Shown one piece after another: positions 43,298 to 50,477 of a stretch of DNA of 64,000 bases. The position numbers were made by a program, and so were the translations under genes. The DNA comes from JBEBVQ01 sp964527735 (GTDB lineage: Bacteria; Bacteroidota; Bacteroidia; Chitinophagales; Chitinophagaceae): the NCBI GenBank assembly GCA_964527735.1, contig CAZGPG010000010.1:1-64000 (forward strand), in the 5' to 3' direction. The notes under the pieces are model-generated. The model searched no databases, was not told the DNA's origin, and was given only the letters and a program-made list of their open reading frames with translations. Within the stretch, counting starts at the first letter, position 1; each line of letters starts with the position of its first letter.

Positions 43298-44101
43298 TTG
43301 GCAAAGTTTCACACCATATTTATAGCCGCCGTAATCGCGCTGCTTTACCTCGCTTCCTGCAGTCCACAAAAACACGCCATAAAAAAAGCAAACCGCAAAG
43401 TAGAGCGCAAGGCAGAGCGGAGAACGGGCGGCGTATACAAGCAATACACAGCGGAACAATACATCCGGCGATATAGCCGGGTAGCTGTCAAAAAAATGCG
43501 TTCCAATGGTATCCCGGCCAGTATCACCCTGGCTCAGGGACTGCTGGAATCCGGCAATGGCAACAGCGCCCTGGCACGGTATGCCAATAATCATTTCGGG
43601 ATCAAATGCACGCCCGACTGGAAAGGGAAAAAATACTACCGTGATGATGACCGGAAGAACGATTGCTTCCGTGTATATAAAACACCGGAAGCTTCTTTCG
43701 ACGACCATTCCGAATTTCTGAGACGTCCGCGGTATCAGTCACTGTACAAGCTGAAAAAAACAGATTACAAAGGCTGGGCGCACGGACTGAAAAAATGCGG
43801 CTATGCCACCAACCCGGACTATCCGCAGTTACTGATCAACCTGATCGAACGGTACGATCTCCACCGGTATGACCGGAAAGGCAAAAGAAGACAGATGGAA
43901 AAACGGATGACATCATCTCATTCCCCCGCCCCACAAAAACCATCCGCTCCCGCACAGGGAAAGACCTATACGGTACGGAAGGGAGATACGTTGTTCAGTA
44001 TTTCAAAGCGCTTTGGGCTCACGGTTGAGGAATTGATGCAGATGAACGGGCTTACCAGTACCACTATCTTCCCGGGACGAAAGCTTGTGGTAACGCAATA
44101 G
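43298..44101 (+). CDS. Glucosaminidase/LysM lipoprotein
   Basis: 267 aa peptidoglycan hydrolase. Starts with TTG; residues 1-21 are a lipoprotein signal with lipobox LASC. The glucosaminidase (lysozyme-like) domain at about 50-175 contains SNGIPASITLAQGLLESGNGNSALARYANNHFGIKC, whose Glu in LLESGNG is the expected catalytic acid. A basic linker follows, then one LysM domain (about 222-266; TVRKGDTLFSISKRFGLT) that binds the glycan strand. It likely cleaves N-acetylglucosaminyl bonds in the envelope during growth. A hairpin follows the stop codon. Confidence 0.92.
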   Translation: MAKFHTIFIAAVIALLYLASCSPQKHAIKKANRKVERKAERRTGGVYKQYTAEQYIRRYSRVAVKKMRSNGIPASITLAQGLLESGNGNSALARYANNHFGIKCTPDWKGKKYYRDDDRKNDCFRVYKTPEASFDDHSEFLRRPRYQSLYKLKKTDYKGWAHGLKKCGYATNPDYPQLLINLIERYDLHRYDRKGKRRQMEKRMTSSHSPAPQKPSAPAQGKTYTVRKGDTLFSISKRFGLTVEELMQMNGLTSTTIFPGRKLVVTQ

Positions 44102-44132
44102 CGTAGAGACGTGATGCATCGCGTCTCTACGC
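44101..44132. terminator. 11-bp stem hairpin after the glucosaminidase gene
   Basis: gcgtagagacg (44101-44111) and cgtctctacgc (44122-44132) pair perfectly around a 10-base loop, beginning on the last base of the stop codon. The word gtagagacg..cgtctctac is also known as a dispersed intergenic repeat in other bacteria. Confidence 0.55.
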
Positions 44133-44273
44133 AAGAACCGGTATTGTGATAATTTCCCGGACAACAGTGATATAAAAACGAATGTCCGATCCCGGACCGA
44201 ATGAAAAATACCGCTTTTGTGGTATTGGCCGGCAGCAGGGGTAATGTAATTTTACACATTAAACACATACCTC

Positions 44274-44798
44274 ATGAAAAACTCCCCCATTTTTCTGCTA
44301 TTAACCTGTATGGTTTTGTCGGGCACCGCAGATGCCCAGAAATTGTCCAAAAAATTCAGTTTTGGATTCGGTTTCGACGGAGGTGTCACTTCCGGCGCCA
44401 TTAGTAATGTATACAGCGGCGCCGGCGGCATAACGCTACGCGCAGCTTACCATCTCGGACCAGGGTTTGTGACGCTGACCAGCGGCGGCCTGGTGTATAT
44501 CCCCAAAAGCATCGCAGGTACAACGCCCAAAGCCGGCGTACAGATCCCTGTGAAAGCCGGTTATAAGTATATCTTCCTGAAACACCTGTATGCGATGGGA
44601 GAACTTGGTTTTTCGTCATTTACCACATATGCAGCAGTCGGCGGCACAGTTACCTCCTTCAGCAGCACTGGGTTCACCTATGCACCGGGTGTGGGTGTAC
44701 AGTTTGGAGCGCTTGATATAGGTGTCCGGTATGAATCTACTGCTATGACCGGCGGCGCCTATAACCTGATCGCAGGAAGGATCGGTTTCAACTTTTAG
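44274..44798 (+). CDS. Small outer membrane beta-barrel protein
   Basis: 174 aa. The signal peptide ends near residue 20 (GTADAQ). The body is a set of amphipathic strands with Gly-rich turns (FSFGFGFDGGVTSGAIS, FVTLTSGGLVYI, APGVGVQFGALDIGVRYES), ending LIAGRIGFNF with a terminal Phe. This fits an eight-stranded barrel of the OMP_b-brl type. No function can be assigned. Alone, and convergent with the kinase gene, from which a strong terminator separates it. Confidence 0.78.
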   Translation: MKNSPIFLLLTCMVLSGTADAQKLSKKFSFGFGFDGGVTSGAISNVYSGAGGITLRAAYHLGPGFVTLTSGGLVYIPKSIAGTTPKAGVQIPVKAGYKYIFLKHLYAMGELGFSSFTTYAAVGGTVTSFSSTGFTYAPGVGVQFGALDIGVRYESTAMTGGAYNLIAGRIGFNF

Positions 44799-44815
44799 AT
44801 CGCAGGCATACAATG

Positions 44816-44859
44816 CAGCCTCCTGTATGAATCGCTGACACATACAGGAGGCTGTTTTT
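44816..44859. terminator. Strong bidirectional rho-independent terminator
   Basis: cagcctcctgtatg (44816-44829) and catacaggaggctg (44841-44854) form a perfect 14-bp stem with an 11-base loop, followed by ttttt. It lies between the convergent stops at 44798 and 44863. Confidence 0.85.
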
Positions 44860-44862
44860 GTC

Positions 44863-45861
44863 CTATTGCTTCAACAACCGTACTGCTTCTTCAAGCAACA
44901 GGTCTTTACGCACCGGCACTACTCCCACATCTTCGCACACCAGGCCACCGGCGATATTGGATATAGCGCTCATAAGCGCGGCATCCTGCGTCAGAGTATA
45001 TACCATCGCTGCAGTGGCGATAACCGTATCGCCGGCCCCCGACACGTCCGCTATATTCCGCCGGTGCGAAGGGATTTGACCACTGGTATGGCCATCATTA
45101 TAAAAAACACCATGCTCGGATAAGGTAATAAAGGAAACCTGGTGGCCCAGTTGCTCATACAGCAGTTCATGGGCACGGTTCAATGCGTGCTCCTGTATCT
45201 CGGTCAGGGAGATACCCAGTCCATCACGTACTTCTTTGAGATTGGGCTTGAATATCGTTACATCCCGGTAAACCAGAAAATTCGCTTTCTTCGGGTCAAC
45301 AGCCGTCACAATACCAATTTCCCGGCAATGCGCCAGAATATGACGGATCACATTCTCTTTCAGCACACCCTTGTTGTAATCTTCAAAAATTACAATCTGC
45401 GGCTTTTCCCGCTGCAGGAATTTGAGCACGATATCTATAAACGGATGTTCATCCTGTGTATCTATATCATCGTTGATCTCGGCGTCCAGACGCAGCATCT
45501 GCTGGTTCCGGCTCATTACACGTGTCTTGGTTGTGGTGATACGCCGGGAGGTGCGCATGAGCAATTCCGTCCGGATATCCGCTTCCTGCAGCAGTTGCTG
45601 CAGGGTTTCGGCCTCAGCATCATCGCCGGTAACGCTTGCCAGAGAAACCTGTGCGCCCAGCGCCCTGCAATTGAGCGCCACATTCGCAGCACCACCCAGT
45701 CTGCTTTCCCGCCTTTGCAGTGCCACGACGGGTACGGGTGCTTCCGGCGAGATACGTTCCACATCGCCCCACCAGTAATTATCCAGCATCACATCGCCCA
45801 CCACCAGCACATGCAGCTCCTGCATACGCCCAAATAATTGCTCCAGGTCTGTTCTGTCCAT
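44863..45861 (-). CDS. PfkB carbohydrate kinase, D-glycero-beta-D-manno-heptose-7-phosphate kinase-like
   Basis: 332 aa, similar to the kinase half of HldE (RfaE domain I), which phosphorylates heptose 7-phosphate at C1 for ADP-heptose and LPS core synthesis. GDVMLDNYWWGDVERISPEAPVPVV (about 22-46) is typical of this subfamily, GGAANVALNCRALGA (about 57-71) is the PfkB N-terminal signature, and DVSGAGDTVIATAA (about 273-286) the C-terminal one, with its catalytic Asp. No cytidylyltransferase half is fused. Last gene of the ompH-permease-kinase run, 21 bases after the permease. Confidence 0.9.
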   Translation of the reverse strand: MDRTDLEQLFGRMQELHVLVVGDVMLDNYWWGDVERISPEAPVPVVALQRRESRLGGAANVALNCRALGAQVSLASVTGDDAEAETLQQLLQEADIRTELLMRTSRRITTTKTRVMSRNQQMLRLDAEINDDIDTQDEHPFIDIVLKFLQREKPQIVIFEDYNKGVLKENVIRHILAHCREIGIVTAVDPKKANFLVYRDVTIFKPNLKEVRDGLGISLTEIQEHALNRAHELLYEQLGHQVSFITLSEHGVFYNDGHTSGQIPSHRRNIADVSGAGDTVIATAAMVYTLTQDAALMSAISNIAGGLVCEDVGVVPVRKDLLLEEAVRLLKQ

Positions 45862-45882
45862 ATTTATTCCGGCTCGTTGGTA

Positions 45883-47316
45883 TTAAACTTCATTCTGTAC
45901 TTTGCTATTGCGCGACTCCAGCAGCTTGAACAGAGGGATACCGGCAAGTACAATGATCAGGCCGGGCCATGTATAGCTGGGTTTGTAAATCAATAATACA
46001 ATACAGATAAAAGCGGCAAGCAGTATGTACATCAATGGGATCACCGGATACCCGAATGCCTTGTAAGGACGCGGGTGATCCGGCTTTTTCTTCCGGAGGA
46101 CAAAGATACCGGCTATTGTAAGCATATAAAAAAGCAGCACCGTGAAGATGATAAAATCAAGCAGGTTGCCGTACTGGCCGCTCAGACAAAGCAGGGAAGC
46201 CCACAGGCATTGCATCCACAGCGCTTTAGCCGGCACCCCTTGCCGGTTAAGGCGTTTTGCCCCGCGGAAGAACAGGTTGTCGTTGGCCATTGTATAATAT
46301 ACACGCGCACCGGACAGGATCAATCCGTTGTTACAGCCAAACGTAGCCACCATCACCAGCAGCGCAATGAAGACGGTGCCTTCGCTCCCGAATATTTTGA
46401 GGCTGGCGGCAAGGGCTACGCGATCGTGCTCCGCATGGGCAATTTCGGTAACGGTGAGCACGTTCAGGTACAGCAGGTTCATGCTCACATACAGCAGGGT
46501 CACCACCAGGGTGCCTATGGCAAGACTAAGCCCTATATTCCGTTCCGGTTTTTTTATCTCGCCGGCAATAAACGTCACATTATTCCAGGCATCGCTGGAG
46601 AACAGCGCTCCTACCATTGCCATACATATCGCTGTCACGAGCAGGGCCGGGGTCAACCCTTCATGGCTGATACCATCGGCAGTGAACGATATTTTTTTTG
46701 CCATCCAGGCAGCATCCCAGTTAAAATTCCAGGCGCCGCCGTTTTTCACCAGTACGAAGCCGAAGATGATAAGTGCCGCCATAGCAGCAAGCTTGGCGAA
46801 GGTGAAGAAAAATTGTATCCACTTTGCGTTTTTAACGCCCCGCGTGTTGATATACGTCAGCAAAAGTATGATGCCGATAGCGGCAAACTGTGCTGCTGTG
46901 ATATGAAACCCGCTTTTATCCCCGAACAATACATTGTTTTCTCCGATAGACGGCATCAGGTAACCGGCAAATTTAGCGAAGGCCACTCCTACAGCGGCAA
47001 TAGTACCCGTCTGTATCACGGCAAAAAGCGCCCATCCATAGAGGAAGGCGTACATCCTCCCGTAAGCCTCACGCAGATATACATATTGTCCGCCGGCCTT
47101 GGGGTACATTCCACTCAGCTCACCGTAGCTCAGCGCAGCAGCCAGTGTAATAAAACCGGACAAGAGCCATACCACGATCAGCCATCCTGCGCTGCCTACG
47201 TTACGGGCAATATCGGCGCTAACAATAAAAATACCGGAGCCGATCATTGAACCAATGACCAGGAGCGTGCCGTCAAGTAAAGTTAATGATCGTCTGAAAG
47301 ATGAGGGTTGTTCCAA
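45883..47316 (-). CDS. APC superfamily amino acid permease
   Basis: 477 aa inner-membrane transporter with about 12 helices. The first helix has the APC substrate-backbone motif VIGSMIGSGIFIV (about 20-32), followed by ALSYGELSGMYPKAGGQYVYLREAYG (about 62-87), typical of the amino acid/polyamine family. The middle loop AEHDRVALAASLKIFG and the later GARVYYTMANDNLFF fit LAT-type exchangers. The substrate is not certain. Starts with TTG at 47316; no ATG is available. Second gene of its run, 38 bases after ompH. Confidence 0.92.
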   Translation of the reverse strand: MEQPSSFRRSLTLLDGTLLVIGSMIGSGIFIVSADIARNVGSAGWLIVVWLLSGFITLAAALSYGELSGMYPKAGGQYVYLREAYGRMYAFLYGWALFAVIQTGTIAAVGVAFAKFAGYLMPSIGENNVLFGDKSGFHITAAQFAAIGIILLLTYINTRGVKNAKWIQFFFTFAKLAAMAALIIFGFVLVKNGGAWNFNWDAAWMAKKISFTADGISHEGLTPALLVTAICMAMVGALFSSDAWNNVTFIAGEIKKPERNIGLSLAIGTLVVTLLYVSMNLLYLNVLTVTEIAHAEHDRVALAASLKIFGSEGTVFIALLVMVATFGCNNGLILSGARVYYTMANDNLFFRGAKRLNRQGVPAKALWMQCLWASLLCLSGQYGNLLDFIIFTVLLFYMLTIAGIFVLRKKKPDHPRPYKAFGYPVIPLMYILLAAFICIVLLIYKPSYTWPGLIIVLAGIPLFKLLESRNSKVQNEV

Positions 47317-47354
47317 ATGATGAAGATTAATTTTGAATGAACGAACGGATAAGC

Positions 47355-47975
47355 TTACTGATTTACATCCTTCGTACCGTTGCGGCTGCCGGAGATCGCG
47401 TTCATGCCGTCAATGACATCCTGCGTGATGTTCAGCCGTTTGTCTGCATACATGATCTGCCCCGACTTGGTATAGGTCAGGATATAGTCATAGCCTTTAT
47501 CTTTATTATACTCTGTAAGAAAGCTGTCGAGCAGGTTGTGTATCTCTTCATTAAATTCATCGCGCTCTTTGATCAATTGTTCTGCCAGCGATTGTTTTCT
47601 TGTTTCAAGACTTTGCTGCCCCTGCAGCAGGCGCTTTTGGGCCTTTTCGCCTTCCGTCTGGGTCAACGTGCCGGCCTGCGCTTTCTGCTGCAGCTCCATA
47701 TAATCATGCTGCAATTGCTGCGCTGAGCGTTGCAGTTCAGACTCCATCTGCTGCTGCCGGTTTTCAAATTCTCCCTTTTTTGTTTTCAGGTAATCGTAAT
47801 GAGCTTCAAGCGTATCAATATCCACGTAAGCAATACGCCCTGTACCGGCAGGAAGATCTGAAGCTGTACCGATAATGCCCGCAGCCTTCTTTTTACCGCC
47901 CCCCGACTGCATACCGAAAATAACAATTACCCCCGCCAGGGATAATATACTCAGAATTAAAGAAAGATTTTTCAT
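47355..47975 (-). CDS. OmpH/Skp family periplasmic chaperone-like protein
   Basis: 206 aa. An N-terminal hydrophobic signal or anchor (residues 4-24; LSLILSILSLAGVIVIFGMQ) is followed by RIAYVDIDTLEAHYDYLKTK (about 47-66), the strand common to Skp proteins, and a long coiled coil (about 66-155; LQRSAQQLQHDYMELQQKAQ). The tail GYDYILTYTKSGQIMYADKRLNIT is the family's C-terminal strand pair. Skp holds unfolded outer membrane proteins in the periplasm. First gene of the run with the permease and kinase. Confidence 0.9.
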   Translation of the reverse strand: MKNLSLILSILSLAGVIVIFGMQSGGGKKKAAGIIGTASDLPAGTGRIAYVDIDTLEAHYDYLKTKKGEFENRQQQMESELQRSAQQLQHDYMELQQKAQAGTLTQTEGEKAQKRLLQGQQSLETRKQSLAEQLIKERDEFNEEIHNLLDSFLTEYNKDKGYDYILTYTKSGQIMYADKRLNITQDVIDGMNAISGSRNGTKDVNQ

Positions 47976-48022
47976 GAATTATTATTAATCTATATATAAT
48001 TGGATTCTTCAAATATTACGGG

Positions 48023-48030
48023 CAAAAATA
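48023..48030 (-). promoter_or_regulatory. -7 promoter element of the ompH operon
   Basis: TATTTTTG on the minus strand, 48 bases upstream of the ompH ATG at 47975. Confidence 0.45.
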
Positions 48031-48199
48031 ACAGCTATTTGCTCTGCTTGTATATGCTTGCTCCAAGAATTTATATTATAAGGGCCTTATACTGAAAAAA
48101 CCACGGTCTATAACGGAGAAAATACCGGATTTATTACACGATGCGGAACATCATAGCAGCGCATCCGGAATCAGCCGGTCGTATCTGGCTATTTCGTAC

Positions 48200-48207
48200 T
48201 ACCTTTG
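48200..48207 (+). promoter_or_regulatory. -7 promoter element that sets the ribF start
   Basis: TACCTTTG lies 12 bases before the ATG at 48219 and inside the longer open frame from 48141, so a message from this promoter can only be read from 48219. Confidence 0.55.
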
Positions 48208-48218
48208 CGCCGCGTAAA

Positions 48219-49154
48219 ATGAGCATATTTACGGATATAGCACAGCTGCCTGACTTCAGGGATACCATGCTTACGATCGGCACCTTCGATGGTGTCCATC
48301 TGGGGCATCGTGTGATCCTGGACAAGCTGGTGCGGCATGCACAGGCCGAAAGCCGGGAAAGTGTGCTGGTCACATTCGAGCCGCATCCGCGCAAGCTGCT
48401 GTTTCCTGATCAGCCGCTGCAATTGCTGACCCCGCTTGATAAAAAGCTGGAGCTGATTGCCGCTACGGGTATACAGCATATTGTTGTCGCCCCGTTTACA
48501 CGGGAGTTCGCTGCCATGACCGCACGTGCGTATGTAACCGACTTTCTCGTAGCTCATTTCCGGCCGGCAGGTATAGTTATCGGGTACGACCATCATTTCG
48601 GGCACGACCGTACCGGCAACATCCGCCTTCTGGAAGAATTACAGGAAACTTTCGGATTCCGGGTACATGAGATACCGGCGCAATTGATTGACGATGCCGC
48701 AGTAAGCTCCACCAAGATCAGGAAGGCGCTGCTCTCGGGCAATGTAAAGGATGCGTCAGATATGCTGGGGCGCCCCTACAGCTTATCGGGGAAAGTGGAA
48801 AACGGGGCACGCCGCGGACGCACCATCGGCTATCCTACTGCAAACATAGCGCCTGACAGCAGCGAGCAACTGATCCCTGCCACCGGCGTATATGCGGTGC
48901 AAACAATATGGCAGGAGCAACAATATAACGGGATGCTGAATATAGGCTATAACCCGACGGTAACAACCGCGCATATCAGGCGTATAGAAGTACATCTTTT
49001 TGATTTCGACCGGGATATTTACGGAGAGGATCTGGAAATACGCTTTATTGCCCGTCTGCGGGATGAAGCACGTTTTGATTCGCTTGAAGACCTGAAACAG
49101 CAGTTACATCTTGACGAGCAGGCTTCGCGCACCATACTCGCCACCTTGCATTAA
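48219..49154 (+). CDS. ribF: Bifunctional riboflavin kinase/FAD synthetase
   Basis: Makes FMN from riboflavin and ATP, then FAD by adenylyl transfer. 311 aa from 48219, the usual length; the frame's extension to 48141 has no homology features. The N-terminal FAD synthetase domain has MLTIGTFDGVHLGHR (about 17-31; the HxGH nucleotidyltransferase motif), VTFEPHPRKLL and GYDHHFGHDRTGN (about 122-134). VSSTKIRKALLSG follows at about 165-177. The C-terminal flavokinase domain starts at about 188 with GYPTANI (about 203-209), and GMLNIGYNPTV. Monocistronic. Confidence 0.96.
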   Translation: MSIFTDIAQLPDFRDTMLTIGTFDGVHLGHRVILDKLVRHAQAESRESVLVTFEPHPRKLLFPDQPLQLLTPLDKKLELIAATGIQHIVVAPFTREFAAMTARAYVTDFLVAHFRPAGIVIGYDHHFGHDRTGNIRLLEELQETFGFRVHEIPAQLIDDAAVSSTKIRKALLSGNVKDASDMLGRPYSLSGKVENGARRGRTIGYPTANIAPDSSEQLIPATGVYAVQTIWQEQQYNGMLNIGYNPTVTTAHIRRIEVHLFDFDRDIYGEDLEIRFIARLRDEARFDSLEDLKQQLHLDEQASRTILATLH

Positions 49155-49174
49155 TTGAGGTCATTTAATATTCC

Positions 49175-49453
49175 ACGATGTAATCGTCTCCCTTTCAGGG
49201 GAGCATGTAAGGGGTGTTGAAACACATCCCTCTCTCATCTCCCTTCAAAGGGAGACGGCCGCTGCGATGTGCATACGATGCTTACAGCCGGCAACGATGT
49301 AATCGTCTCCCTTTCTAGGGGAGCATGTGAGGGGTGTTGAGACATATCCCTCTCTCATCTCAAAGGGAGACGGCCGCTGCGATGTGCATACGATGCTTAC
49401 AGCCGGCAACGATGTAATCGTCTCCCCTTCAGGGGAGCATGTGAGGGGTGTTC
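49175..49453. repeat. Tandem intergenic repeat, 2.4 copies of about 117 bp
   Basis: Units begin acgatgtaatcgtctcc at 49175, 49294 and 49409, spaced 119 and 115 bases; the third is truncated at about 49453. Each full unit contains a tctccctt..aaagggaga-type hairpin; unit 2 has lost one arm. A diverged copy lies near 24595-24655. It fills the gap between ribF and the hypothetical gene ending at 49461, and no gene was seen in it. Confidence 0.85.
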
Positions 49454-49460
49454 ATGCACG

Positions 49461-50297
49461 CTAATTTATTTCGAAGCCAGGCCACTGAAAAAAGCTTATC
49501 TCCCAACCGTATGACTCTTTATGCTGCAGGTATATACGTAAAGGCCCCGCCACCGGTATCGCTTCTCCGTTTTCCAGGATAGCCGTGTAACGGATCGTCC
49601 CCGTTACCAGTCCTCCGGCGTCAGGATCCGACAGCGCGACGGACATATCGTATGTCGCATCTTCAAAGCGGACAAACGATTCAAACATCAGGCACGCCTG
49701 CCGGATGACATCCTCCCGGTCATAAACCCGCCCGTCAGGGGAAGTGAGCGACAACGCTATCTCACACAACTCGCCATCCACAGTTCTTTCAAGCCAGTCT
49801 TCAATAAATGAAACAGCAATATCATATACACTTTGGCGATGATCCGGATGAAAATCCTCATACACAAAATGCAGTACCATATCCGGCATTTTCATGAACA
49901 GGATCTCTTCCGGGAACAGCTCTTCTGTGATAAAATAGTATTTATCGCGCGGAGGATATGTGCCGCCATAAGTGATCACGACATTATGCTGTGCCATAAG
50001 CTGCTCTATCCGGTCCAGCTCCTTCGGCAGCTGCCGGTCGGTCAGGGTATCATGCTTTTTAAAATCGGGAGCGCCGATCAGCTGGTATACCGAAACGGTC
50101 TCCGCATTTTCCTGCATATGCGCAAAAGAGAGTACGTGCTTGAGAAAAACATTTTCTACTTCAGGCGGGATATCCGGCAGTGTATCCATACCGCTGCCCA
50201 GCTCCGCCTGGAGCTTGAGCTTCAGTATCTCGTTTTCAATCCGCAATTGCTCTTCCGGATCATCACTGAATATATCATTATCCTCATCCGCTGCCAT
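49461..50297 (-). CDS. Conserved hypothetical protein, acidic, two-part
   Basis: 278 aa from the ATG at 50297 (a TTG two codons earlier is possible). I do not recognise the family. The N-terminus is strongly acidic (AADEDNDIFSDDPEEQLRIENEILKLKLQAEL) with a helical, possibly coiled-coil segment. The middle contains DTLPDIPPEVENVFLKHVLSF, then a mixed domain with VVITYGGTYPPRDKYYFITEELFPEE. The C-terminal 110 residues (FIEDWLERTVDG...ISFFQWPGFEIN) have a helix then a curved sheet pattern and could be NTF2-like. No signal peptide, so cytosolic. Stands alone next to the tandem repeat. Confidence 0.75.
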   Translation of the reverse strand: MAADEDNDIFSDDPEEQLRIENEILKLKLQAELGSGMDTLPDIPPEVENVFLKHVLSFAHMQENAETVSVYQLIGAPDFKKHDTLTDRQLPKELDRIEQLMAQHNVVITYGGTYPPRDKYYFITEELFPEEILFMKMPDMVLHFVYEDFHPDHRQSVYDIAVSFIEDWLERTVDGELCEIALSLTSPDGRVYDREDVIRQACLMFESFVRFEDATYDMSVALSDPDAGGLVTGTIRYTAILENGEAIPVAGPLRIYLQHKESYGWEISFFQWPGFEIN

Positions 50298-50477
50298 ATC
50301 CAAAAAAGTTGATCTGCTTCCTTAAAGATAAAGCTTTCTCCGGACAAGCAAAGATCTAAACAGAATAAAATACGGCTTGCTTACTGCTGTTTCACAAAAC
50401 GACCGGCGTAGTCATACCCCTGAGCTGTTTTCTGACAGCGATTCCGGTATCCTGCGCCGAATACACACGTTCCCGTG

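Noticed and set aside
46075..47250. 391-aa open frame on the plus strand opposite the APC permease
   Set aside because: Antisense of a 12-helix membrane protein; the translation is rich in His/Gln/Arg and has no family features.
49175..49453. CRISPR array
   Set aside because: Only 2.4 copies, units of 115-119 bases with no conserved short repeat/variable spacer alternation, and no cas genes.
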